Assembly: GCA_028822745.1 (NCBI GenBank)
Contig: JAPKCZ010000062.1
Span: 1-8,514, forward strand
Source: Kiritimatiellia bacterium
GTDB taxonomy: Bacteria; Verrucomicrobiota; Kiritimatiellia; UBA8416; JAIOPI01
Direction: 5' to 3'
DNA: 8,514 nt
Shown: positions 1-4,921 of the stretch, piece by piece
How the letters are laid out: every line of letters begins with the position of its first letter
Numbering within the stretch: the first letter of the stretch is position 1
The notes under the pieces: generated by a model
What the model was told of the DNA's origin: nothing
Databases searched by the model: none
Seen by the model: only the letters and a program-made list of their open reading frames with translations
Position numbers and translations under genes: made by a program

Positions 1-141
1 CATGTCGGGGAATGGCCAATGCAAAGCGCGAAATGGCATGAAATCTGAATTGGTGTAAGTCGTGAATCATAATGAGCTTCTGAAGGATTAACGATTCAGT
101 GCTCCATTTATTGTAACGAAACAACACGTCCGCGATTTTTT

Positions 142-170
142 TTTAAGTGCTTACGGTAGGTCGATACAAT
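142..170 (+). promoter_or_regulatory. Weak candidate sigma70 promoter
   Basis: TACAAT at 165-170 matches the -10 consensus at five of six positions. TTTAAG at 142-147 is a poor -35 box at 17-bp spacing, next to a T-run at 136-144. No gene follows directly, so it would make either a longer histone-gene leader or a non-coding RNA. This could be chance in AT-rich DNA. Confidence 0.2.
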
Positions 171-211
171 GGGTGAAGTGATGCGTCGTATTGAAAGGGT
201 CGCAAGAATAG

Positions 212-274
212 TGCGCGCCTGTCGAGTGTCATTTTCTCTTCTCTGAAACCGTGTGTGTGGAACGCTGGCGCGCA
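212..274. repeat. 8-bp GC-rich inverted repeat, 47-base loop
   Basis: TGCGCGCC at 212-219 is exactly complementary to GGCGCGCA at 267-274. If transcribed, these arms would close a stem over 47 bases. The arms are much more GC-rich than the surrounding sequence. No function is assigned. Confidence 0.3.
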
Positions 275-280
275 ACTCCG

Positions 281-314
281 TGCTACGTAGTGATGGGTCT
301 TATGCTACGTAGTG
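281..314. promoter_or_regulatory. Tandem 12-bp repeats with palindromic core, likely operator
   Basis: TGCTACGTAGTG occurs at 281-292 and again at 303-314 without mismatch. Each copy contains the perfect 8-bp palindrome CTACGTAG. The copies are 22 bp apart, about two helical turns, so proteins bound to both would sit on the same face of the DNA. They end about 57 bp before the predicted -35 box of the histone-like gene. This is the usual geometry for a dimeric regulator binding cooperatively, but the regulator is unknown. Confidence 0.45.
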
Positions 315-322
315 TTGAAAAC

Positions 323-339
323 GGTCTAAATTTGGTCTA
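323..339. repeat. Short direct repeat GGTCTA, 11-bp period
   Basis: GGTCTA occurs at 323-328 and 334-339, about one helical turn apart, between the 12-bp repeats and the A-tracts. It may be a half-site pair for a regulator. It is short enough to be chance. Confidence 0.25.
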
Positions 340-340
340 G

Positions 341-358
341 AAAAAAAAGCAAAAAAAA
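341..358. promoter_or_regulatory. Two phased A-tracts, possible UP element
   Basis: Two runs of eight A (341-348 and 351-358) are separated by GC and so repeat every 10 bp, in phase with the helix. Phased A-tracts are known to bend DNA. They lie 14 to 31 bp upstream of the TTGACG -35 box, close to where an AT-rich UP element contacts the RNA polymerase alpha subunits. They probably strengthen the downstream promoter. Confidence 0.4.
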
Positions 359-371
359 GTGTTAGAGGGTG

Positions 372-400
372 TTGACGTGATGACACATTAGATGTACTTT
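372..400 (+). promoter_or_regulatory. Candidate sigma70 promoter of the histone-like gene
   Basis: TTGACG at 372-377 matches five of six -35 positions. With a 17-bp spacer it is followed by TACTTT at 395-400, a mediocre -10 box. Transcription would start near 407, giving a leader of about 170 bases before the GTG at 577. The A-tracts upstream support it; the weak -10 is the main doubt. Confidence 0.4.
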
Positions 401-407
401 TTTTCAA

Positions 408-422
408 ACTTGTTCAACATGT
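408..422. promoter_or_regulatory. 15-bp imperfect palindrome at predicted transcription start
   Basis: ACTTGTTCAACATGT reads ACnTGTT-C-AACAnGT, a dyad with one mismatched pair, centred at 415. It sits at about +1 to +16 of the predicted transcript, where a repressor could block initiation. The binding protein is not known, and it is not a recognisable LexA, Fur or CRP site. Confidence 0.3.
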
Positions 423-473
423 GTCACTGTGATGCGCGTTGTTCGAGTGGACGTTGAAGAGTGCTGTGAATGC

Positions 474-515
474 TGCCTGATTCAATTGTCAGACTTCGGT
501 CTGCTGAAACAGGCA
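474..515 (+). promoter_or_regulatory. Structured leader hairpin with UUCG tetraloop
   Basis: In the RNA this 42-base stretch folds as three stacked helices. TGCCTG (474-479) pairs with CAGGCA (510-515), TTCA (481-484) with TGAA (505-508), and CAGAC (490-494) with GTCTG (499-503). The last stem closes a C(UUCG)G tetraloop, an exceptionally stable loop. A single A-A mismatch and one asymmetric internal loop separate the helices. It lies in the predicted 5' leader, about 60 bases before the start codon. It has no T-run after it, so it is not an intrinsic terminator. A stability element, a protein-binding site or a small RNA are all possible. Confidence 0.5.
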
Positions 516-536
516 ATCACACGGCCTACCAAACTA

Positions 537-557
537 CTCGACACAAATTGTGTTGAG
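537..557 (+). promoter_or_regulatory. Hairpin immediately before the ribosome binding site
   Basis: CTCGACAC (537-544) pairs with GTGTTGAG (550-557) through eight base pairs, one of them G-U, around the loop AAATT. It ends four bases before the AAGGAGG ribosome site. In DNA the same sequence is a near-perfect 10-bp dyad. It could keep the ribosome site exposed, protect the 5' part of the message, or bind a protein that controls translation. Confidence 0.45.
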
Positions 558-561
558 ACAA

Positions 562-568
562 AAGGAGG
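562..568 (+). promoter_or_regulatory. Strong Shine-Dalgarno setting the GTG start
   Basis: AAGGAGG matches the 16S anti-SD fully and lies eight bases before GTG at 577. This decides the start: the upstream in-frame GTG at 550 would put the ribosome site inside the coding region. Confidence 0.75.
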
Positions 569-576
569 TGATTGTC

Positions 577-939
577 GTGGTAGCAAAGAAGAAGGCAGCC
601 AAGAAGAAGGCTCCGGCTAAGAAGAAAAAAGCAGCGCCTAAGAAAAAGGCCGCAGCTAAGCGTAAAGCAGCGCCTAAGAAAAAGGCAGCAGTGAAGCGTA
701 AAGCAGCGCCTAAGAAAAAGGCCGCTAAGAAAAAGCCAGCAGCCAAGAAAAAGGCGACTAAGAAAAAAGCAGCTAAAAAGAAGACGGCTAAGAAGAAAGC
801 CGCTCCGAAAAAGAAAGCAGCTAAGAAAAAAGCAGCTCCCAAGAAGAAGACGGCTAAGAAGAAAGCCGCTCCTAAACGGAAAGCAGCTAAAAAGAAAGCA
901 GCGCCTAAGAAGAAGGCAGCAGCTAAGAAAAAGAAATAA
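577..939 (+). CDS. Lys/Ala/Pro-rich histone H1 (Hc2)-like DNA-binding protein
   Basis: This 120-residue protein consists, after the initiator, only of Lys, Ala, Pro, Arg, Thr and Val. It has no acidic or aromatic residue and no visible globular domain. It resembles the tails of eukaryotic histone H1 and bacterial proteins such as chlamydial Hc2, Bordetella BpH1 and AlgP. These coat and compact DNA through charge. Short units such as AAPKKKAA and AKRK recur throughout, with a regular 12-residue period near residues 19-54. GTG at 577 is chosen for its strong SD eight bases upstream. The gene has its own promoter region and leader and ends in tandem terminators, so it appears monocistronic and independent of the tol genes. 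The coding strand is almost all purine. The low-complexity sequence gives composition but no reliable family, so the DNA-binding role is inferred from composition. Confidence 0.8.
   Translation: MVAKKKAAKKKAPAKKKKAAPKKKAAAKRKAAPKKKAAVKRKAAPKKKAAKKKPAAKKKATKKKAAKKKTAKKKAAPKKKAAKKKAAPKKKTAKKKAAPKRKAAKKKAAPKKKAAAKKKK
631..738 (+). repeat. Three 36-bp tandem repeats within the histone-like gene
   Basis: The 20-mer GCAGCGCCTAAGAAAAAGGC occurs identically at 631, 667 and 703, exactly 36 bp apart, encoding 12-residue units that begin AAPKKKAA. A second repeat, starting AAGACGGCTAAGAAGAAAGC, occurs at 781 and 847 (66-bp period). Identity at the DNA level suggests recent duplication or slippage, so length may vary between strains. 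Confidence 0.75.
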
Positions 940-941
940 TG

Positions 942-958
942 AAAAGGTTCGGCCTTTT
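942..958 (+). terminator. First hairpin after the histone-like gene
   Basis: AAAAGG (942-947) pairs with CCTTTT (953-958) around the loop TTCGG, two bases after the TAA stop. The U-run forms the 3' arm. It is a weak stem alone, but it precedes a stronger hairpin and may form a tandem terminator with it. Confidence 0.45.
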
Positions 959-979
959 GGTCGAATTTTGAACTTTCAG

Positions 980-1024
980 AAATGGCGGCTCTCCGAACTT
1001 GTTCGGGGGTCGCCATTTCCTTTT
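980..1024 (+). terminator. Rho-independent terminator of the histone-like gene
   Basis: AAATGGCG (980-987) pairs with CGCCATTT (1011-1018). Inside, CTCCGAAC (991-998) pairs with most of GTTCGGGG (1001-1008). The long hairpin is followed by CCTTTT (1019-1024). It separates the histone-like gene from the tol operon. Confidence 0.75.
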
Positions 1025-1051
1025 GACTCGAATGGGGGCGGGTCATAGAGT
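1023..1051 (+). promoter_or_regulatory. Candidate sigma70 promoter of the tol-pal-tat operon
   Basis: TTGACT at 1023-1028 (five of six -35 matches) is followed at 17 bp by TAGAGT at 1046-1051 (four of six -10 matches). It starts in the T-run of the preceding terminator and lies 65 bp before tolQ. A G-rich run (TGGGGGC, 1033-1039) in the spacer is complementary to GCCCCCA at 1075-1081. Confidence 0.5.
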
Positions 1052-1116
1052 ACCCCTAGACCTTTGTCATATATGCCCCCACTGAACCGGCGGGGGATGG
1101 GTTTGGAGACTATTTT

Positions 1117-1863
1117 ATGATTTCGCAATGTATGTTGAGTTTGCCGCTGGCCGGAATTGGATATGCGCTCCAGGAATCCAATATGTCCGGCAAGATTATC
1201 GTCGTCGTGCTTGTTATGAGTTCGATCTGGGCCTGGTCGATCATTCTGACGAAAACGCGCGAGTTGCAATTGGGCGCACAAGTGACGCATGCCTTTGTGA
1301 TGGATTATCGTAAAGAGGCCAGCCCTGTCGCCCTTTTCTTGAAACATCGACGCTATCAAGACAGTCCCGCCTACCGTATTTATGACCACGGATGTAATGC
1401 GATGGGACGCGCGCTTGAAGCACGCGGCATCGATCCGAATGATCTGTTCTCTGGAACGATTGGTACGTCTGAACACTCGTTACGTCGACCGGATATCAAG
1501 TCCGTTCGCAATGTCGCCGAGCGAACCTATGCGGATGAGTGTCTCTTGCTCGAAAACCGCATGGGACTTCTGGCGACAGCCGCCACCTCCGCGCCGTTCC
1601 TCGGACTGCTCGGCACCGTATGGGGCGTGATGGAGTCCTTCGGGGGTATGGCGTCGCAGGGCTCTGCCATGTTGTCTGCCGTTGCGCCGGGAATTTCAGG
1701 TGCCTTGTTGACGACCGTCGTCGGTTTGCTCGTTGCCCTGCCTTCTGCAATCGCATTCAACCTTTTGAGTGATAAGATTCGTCGGCTCAATGTTGAGATG
1801 AGTAATTTTCTTGAAGAATTTGTTTCCGACGTTGAGCGCCACTACGAAGAAGACGGGGTTTAG
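1117..1863 (+). CDS. tolQ: TolQ, proton-channel subunit of the Tol-Pal motor
   Basis: This is a 248-residue inner-membrane protein of the MotA/TolQ/ExbB family. With TolR it forms the proton-driven motor that energises TolA and helps the outer membrane constrict at division. Three membrane helices are visible: about 26-44, 150-175 and 188-217. The second contains the family motif LGLLGTVWG; the third begins PGISGALLTTVVGL, the part that lines the channel. The large cytoplasmic loop (about 45-149) has the expected length. ATG at 1117 has GGAG eight bases upstream. It is the first gene of the operon, and tolR begins three bases after its stop. Sequence alone could not separate TolQ from ExbB, but tolB and pal downstream settle it. 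Confidence 0.93.
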   Translation: MISQCMLSLPLAGIGYALQESNMSGKIIVVVLVMSSIWAWSIILTKTRELQLGAQVTHAFVMDYRKEASPVALFLKHRRYQDSPAYRIYDHGCNAMGRALEARGIDPNDLFSGTIGTSEHSLRRPDIKSVRNVAERTYADECLLLENRMGLLATAATSAPFLGLLGTVWGVMESFGGMASQGSAMLSAVAPGISGALLTTVVGLLVALPSAIAFNLLSDKIRRLNVEMSNFLEEFVSDVERHYEEDGV

Positions 1864-1866
1864 CTC

Positions 1867-2274
1867 ATGCCGAGGCAGATGCCGCCATCGACGCTCAAAC
1901 AGATGAGCGAGATCAACCTGACGCCGTTGATGGATCTCACCTTCATACTTCTGATCACGTTTATTATTACCTTCCCGCTGATCGAGCAGGGGATCCCCAT
2001 CAACTTGCCCACGCAGAAGGCCGCCCCGATTGAGGCCACACAGAGCAAGACGGTGACCATCGATAATTCGGGCATCATGTACTTTGACCATGATCCTATT
2101 TCTGACGTTGAGTTACAGCAGGCCGTCACAGCCCTTCTCGAGGTTGAGCCTCAAGCGACGGTGTTTATTCGCGCGGATGAGGCTCTGGCTTATGGTAAGG
2201 TGGTTGACGTTATGAAAATATTGCGTCAGGCCAATGTGACCCGCTTGGCGCTTGTGACCCAATCGGATGAATAG
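1867..2274 (+). CDS. tolR: TolR, ExbD/TolR-family stator protein
   Basis: This 135-residue protein has one membrane helix (about 21-39) and a periplasmic domain (about 45-135). The signature EINLTPLMDLTFILL is present. Asp23 in it is the membrane carboxylate that carries protons in TolR/ExbD proteins. TolR works in complex with TolQ, and its periplasmic domain can bind peptidoglycan. The start lies three bases after the tolQ stop, with GGGG in the end of tolQ as a modest ribosome site, so the two are very likely translationally coupled. Length is usual for the family. Confidence 0.93.
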   Translation: MPRQMPPSTLKQMSEINLTPLMDLTFILLITFIITFPLIEQGIPINLPTQKAAPIEATQSKTVTIDNSGIMYFDHDPISDVELQQAVTALLEVEPQATVFIRADEALAYGKVVDVMKILRQANVTRLALVTQSDE

Positions 2275-2319
2275 ATGGATGTTAAGGTTATTGAACTCTT
2301 TATTGGTAAAATCACGTGA
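2275..2319 (+). other. 14-codon mini-ORF bridging tolR and tolA
   Basis: ATG at 2275 directly follows the tolR TAG and opens 14 codons (MDVKVIELFIGKIT) ending in TGA at 2317-2319. That TGA overlaps the GTG start of tolA as GTGA, a classic stop-restart geometry. There is no strong ribosome site for tolA, so ribosomes finishing the mini-ORF could restart there. It may be chance; no homologue is recognised. Confidence 0.25.
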
Positions 2320-3017
2320 AACGGCGCTTTTGGAAAACCTGTAAATTTGTTTCGATCGCGCATGCTATCTTGCTTGTGGCTGTTTTCATCGTGCCGATGA
2401 TTCCGAATCTGTTTAAATCAGAAAAGGAAAGCCCGGATCTCGTCATTCCTTTCGAAATGGTGGATTTCACGCCCAGCGCCCGTGCCTCCTTGCCTATCGA
2501 ATCGCTTCCAGAGCCCGAACCTGAGCCTGAGCCCGAACCCGAGCCTGAGCCTGAGCCCGAGCCTGAGCCTGAGCCTGAGCCCGAGCCGAAACGCGAAAGG
2601 CCAAAGATAGAAGTGAGTACGGAGCGTATTCATCGTAAAACGGAGCGTACTGTAAAGCGCCCCGTACTGAGCGAGGAAGAGATCCGCCGTCGTTTGGGTG
2701 CCAAAAGCGATACGCCGTCGAACACGCCCCCTTCCAGCAGCGACCGTGATCGTTGCTTTGCGCTGATCCATAGCGTCCTTCATGGAGCTTGGGATCAGCC
2801 CAGCGCAGAAGCGGCTGGTGATCGCCGCGTGATGGTGCGCCTCAGCTTCGACGCGAACGGAACGATCCTCTCTCGTAAAATTGTTAAGCCTTCCGGCAAT
2901 GCAGAGCTCGACGCCTCGGTCCTGACTGCCGTACGATCCGTCCCTCGTGTGCATGGCCTCAGTCAAAACTTTCTGTCGTCGTATGCAACGGTATCAATTG
3001 AATTCAAGGTGGAATAG
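2316..3017 (+). CDS. tolA: TolA-like energy transducer with Pro-Glu spacer and TonB-type C-terminus
   Basis: This 233-residue protein links the TolQR motor to the outer membrane. A basic N-terminus and one membrane helix (about 12-31) anchor it. Thirteen PE dipeptides (65-90) form a stiff extended spacer, followed by a basic region (about 92-130). A TonB/TolA C-terminal domain spans about 146-233 (VMVRLSFDANGTI, then KPSGNAELDASVLTAV). GTG at 2316 is chosen because TAA at 2307-2309 closes the frame just upstream and a start further in would remove the membrane helix. The ribosome site is weak. The PE spacer is more like TonB than the long helical domain of E. coli TolA, but its place between tolR and tolB indicates the TolA role. 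A generic 'TonB-family protein' label would also fit. Confidence 0.82.
   Translation: MKRRFWKTCKFVSIAHAILLVAVFIVPMIPNLFKSEKESPDLVIPFEMVDFTPSARASLPIESLPEPEPEPEPEPEPEPEPEPEPEPEPEPKRERPKIEVSTERIHRKTERTVKRPVLSEEEIRRRLGAKSDTPSNTPPSSSDRDRCFALIHSVLHGAWDQPSAEAAGDRRVMVRLSFDANGTILSRKIVKPSGNAELDASVLTAVRSVPRVHGLSQNFLSSYATVSIEFKVE
2508..2588 (+). repeat. Pro-Glu codon repeat (GAGCCT-type hexamers)
   Basis: Alternating Pro and Glu codons run for 27 codons, mostly as GAGCCT with CCC and GAA variants. It encodes the TolA spacer. Whole hexamers could be gained or lost by slippage without breaking the frame. Confidence 0.8.
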
Positions 3018-3021
3018 TACA

Positions 3022-4263
3022 GTGTCTTTTTTGAACGTTTCCCGCATGATGTGTTGGCTGGTCGCCAGTGTATGCATCTGCCTTTCCCATGACGCATTCG
3101 CCCAAGGCGCTGATATTCGTATATTAAAGGATGGCGCCAACAAGAAGATTACGATCGACGTGTCCGCATCGGGATCGTCGTCCAAGGCGGCCGCTGTCCG
3201 CGCCGTTCTGTTCGAAGACCTGAAGCGTTCAGGTTGGTTTGTTCCCGCACCCAGCGCATCGGCGTCATTCTTGGTGTCACTTAACGTAGCAGGTGCGGGC
3301 GATCAACTGACTGCCCATGTGCAGGTCGCGCGCAATGGGGGCGCGGGAACACTTCTGTCGAAGACGTTTACGGCGAGCAAAGGGGATGAGCGCTGGTTGG
3401 CTCATCAGATTGCCGACGCAATTGTTTGGAAAATCAAGAAACGCCCCGGGATCGCCGCAACGCGCATTCTGATGGTTGGCCAACGCAGCAACCGAAAGGA
3501 TCTGTATTTGTGTGATTACGACGGACACGGTCTGCGCCAAATCACACGCGACGGTGTGCCTTGCCATTCGCCTTCGTGGGGTGCGACGGCATTTGAGGTT
3601 TATTACACCTCACCCTACGCGGGTTTCCCCGACATCTATCGTATTGACCTTAAAACACGTAACCGCGCGCGCGTAGCGAAGTACCCAGGACTCAATGCCG
3701 GTGCCGCAATTTCACCCGACGGACGTTCTATTGCGATGATTCTGTCGAAGGATGGAAACCCTGAACTATACGTACAGGATATTCGAAGTCAGCGCCTGCA
3801 GCGGATGACGACAACGCGCCATGCTGCTGAAGCCAGTCCTTCCTGGTCCCCGGATGGCGGCGCGATTGTATATGTGTCCGATACAACGGGCGCCCCTCAG
3901 CTTTACATCGTGTCGCGAAACGGCGGACGCGCCCGCCGACTAACCACGCCAGCCCGACATGGGTCGGAGAACGTTTCGCCCGATTGGGGGCCAGATGGTA
4001 CCATTGTCTGCGCCAGCAGACGTAATCGGCGCTATCAATTGATGCAGATCGATCCGGATGGGGGTAATAATACGCTGTTGACCACGGGCCATGCGGACCA
4101 CGAAGAACCCAGTTGGGCGCGCGATGGCCGCCATATCGTCTATGTAAAAACCGTTGGGTATAAAGAAAGTCTATACATTCTTGACACTATGGGTGACCCC
4201 GAAATAGCGTTAACCCGTTTTCCGGGGGAGTGGTATTCTCCGGCTTGGTCCAGATTTGAGTAG
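3022..4263 (+). CDS. tolB: TolB, periplasmic beta-propeller of Tol-Pal
   Basis: From GTG at 3022 this is a 413-residue exported protein, near the usual size of about 430. A signal peptide covers 1-27: hydrophobic core about 9-22, likely cleavage DAFA|Q. An N-terminal TolB domain follows (about 29-150), then a six-bladed propeller (about 150-413). Its blades show repeats such as SPSWSPDGGAIVYVSD, ISPDGRSIAMIL and PSWARDGRHIVYV. TolB binds Pal and is contacted by TolA, helping place Pal across the envelope. GTG 3022 has AAGGTGG nine bases upstream and gives a compact signal peptide. ATG at 3046 is an alternative without a ribosome site; the far upstream GTG at 2947 lies inside tolA. It begins four bases after the tolA stop. 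Confidence 0.92.
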   Translation: MSFLNVSRMMCWLVASVCICLSHDAFAQGADIRILKDGANKKITIDVSASGSSSKAAAVRAVLFEDLKRSGWFVPAPSASASFLVSLNVAGAGDQLTAHVQVARNGGAGTLLSKTFTASKGDERWLAHQIADAIVWKIKKRPGIAATRILMVGQRSNRKDLYLCDYDGHGLRQITRDGVPCHSPSWGATAFEVYYTSPYAGFPDIYRIDLKTRNRARVAKYPGLNAGAAISPDGRSIAMILSKDGNPELYVQDIRSQRLQRMTTTRHAAEASPSWSPDGGAIVYVSDTTGAPQLYIVSRNGGRARRLTTPARHGSENVSPDWGPDGTIVCASRRNRRYQLMQIDPDGGNNTLLTTGHADHEEPSWARDGRHIVYVKTVGYKESLYILDTMGDPEIALTRFPGEWYSPAWSRFE

Positions 4264-4372
4264 TTTTGATACGCCGTGGAGCGTATATTCGACCTTATAT
4301 AGATAATTTACAGTTCGATACTTGTAGTAGTGTTCATTCTTAATGACGAAAATTGTTAGAGGAGGCAGGTTA
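4264..4372 (+). other. tolB-pal intergenic region with small hairpin
   Basis: This is the longest gap in the operon (109 bases) and is AT-rich. ATACGC (4269-4274) pairs with GCGTAT (4281-4286) over a six-base loop, six bases after the tolB stop. No T-run follows, so a processing or stability element is more likely than a terminator. TTTACA at 4307-4312 resembles a -35 box but has no well-spaced -10. A separate pal promoter is possible but not shown. Confidence 0.35.
4358..4365 (+). promoter_or_regulatory. Strong Shine-Dalgarno deciding the pal start
   Basis: AGAGGAGG lies seven bases before ATG 4373. It is the strongest ribosome site in the operon and selects this start over the in-frame ATG at 4343, which would place the SD inside the coding region. 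High Pal output would fit its abundance in other bacteria. Confidence 0.75.
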
Positions 4373-4903
4373 ATGTCACGGTATAGATGGTTGGTTTTAG
4401 GTCTGTGTTTGGTTGTTTGCGTCAGTCTCGGTAGCGGATGTCGCAAGAACAAGGTCAACGGCGGCGCAGGAAGCGATGGCTCAATGAATGGCGACACGCT
4501 TGCCGATTTTGACAGTTTGGACAACCCGATGGGACCACGTGACTTTGACCTCGGAGAACTCGTGTCGGATGTCAGCTTCCAGCCTGTGAGCTTCGCCTAT
4601 GACAGTTATCAGATCGCTCCCAATGAGTACGGGAACATCGATGTCGTCGCGCAGTATATGCGTGAAAACGGCGATACGCGCCTTGTGACGGAAGGGCATG
4701 CCGATGAACGCGGCAGCCGTGAGTACAACTTGGCTCTGGGCGAAAACCGGTCACAGTCCGTGCGTGCATACTTGATTAACATCGGTATCGAGAGTGATCG
4801 AATTCAGACGCGCAGCCACGGCGAAGAGATGCCAATTGATTACGGTCACACCGAGTCAGCCTGGTCTCAGAACCGACGTGTTGATTTCTCCCTCTTCCGA
4901 TAA
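4373..4903 (+). CDS. pal: Pal, peptidoglycan-associated outer-membrane lipoprotein
   Basis: From ATG 4373 the product is 176 residues. A lipoprotein signal (1-22) ends at LGSG|C, with Cys23 as the lipid-modified residue; Gly at -3 is less common than Leu but allowed. A flexible Gly/Asp/Ser-rich linker runs to about 65. An OmpA-like peptidoglycan-binding domain follows (about 69-176) with FAYDSY (74-79), EGHADERGSREYN (107-119) and NRRVDFS (167-173). The Asp of the second motif and the Arg of the third are the usual contacts to diaminopimelate in peptidoglycan. Pal tethers the outer membrane to the wall and binds TolB. The strong SD supports the start, removing ten residues from the longer frame. 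It follows tolB and precedes the tat genes by 18 bases. Confidence 0.93.
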   Translation: MSRYRWLVLGLCLVVCVSLGSGCRKNKVNGGAGSDGSMNGDTLADFDSLDNPMGPRDFDLGELVSDVSFQPVSFAYDSYQIAPNEYGNIDVVAQYMRENGDTRLVTEGHADERGSREYNLALGENRSQSVRAYLINIGIESDRIQTRSHGEEMPIDYGHTESAWSQNRRVDFSLFR

Positions 4904-4921
4904 ACGGAAAGGGTAACTCTA

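Larger units (their letters stand above)
1..576. other. Gene-free region ahead of the histone-like gene
   Basis: No open frame here has a convincing start, ribosome site or recognisable protein. The first 140 bases show nothing I can name, and short frames at the very left edge stop within 60 bases, so a gene end there can be neither shown nor excluded. From about 210 onward the stretch is dense with repeats, A-tracts, promoter-like boxes and inverted repeats, listed separately. An 8-base inverted pair (TGACACAT at 381-388, ATGTGTCA at 419-426) also flanks the predicted transcription start. The layout fits a promoter and long 5' leader for the gene at 577. A small RNA in 170-395 cannot be ruled out. 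Confidence 0.6.

Noticed and set aside
1..3. CAT at the left edge as the start of a minus-strand gene
   Set aside because: No ribosome site precedes it on the minus strand and no coding sequence is visible, so it cannot be supported.
381..404. Possible terminator: short hairpin followed by seven T
   Set aside because: The stem (ACAT-TAG-ATGT) has only four A/T-rich pairs, too weak for termination; the T-run more likely overlaps the -10 region.
429..620. 63-residue plus-strand frame in the leader
   Set aside because: It runs through both leader hairpins and the SD of the histone-like gene and overlaps that gene in another frame. Its content is not protein-like.
631..922. Regularly spaced repeats that could suggest a CRISPR array
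   Set aside because: The repeats lie within one open reading frame with no unique spacers and encode Lys/Ala/Pro units; no cas genes are present.
534..1046. 170-residue minus-strand frame rich in Phe, Leu and Ala
   Set aside because: It is the antisense of the Lys codons of the histone-like gene (AAG/AAA read as CTT/TTT) and also covers its terminators. It has no ribosome site and no domain.
976..1476. 166-residue minus-strand frame across the tolQ start
   Set aside because: It overlaps the terminator, promoter and the clearly real tolQ gene, and shows no family features.
2947..3021. Upstream in-frame GTG start for tolB
   Set aside because: It lies inside tolA, adds 25 polar and basic residues before the signal peptide, and lacks an SD; GTG 3022 has one.
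4343..4372. Ten-residue N-terminal extension of pal
   Set aside because: It would place the strong SD (4358-4365) inside the gene and lengthen the lipoprotein signal abnormally; ATG 4373 is better.
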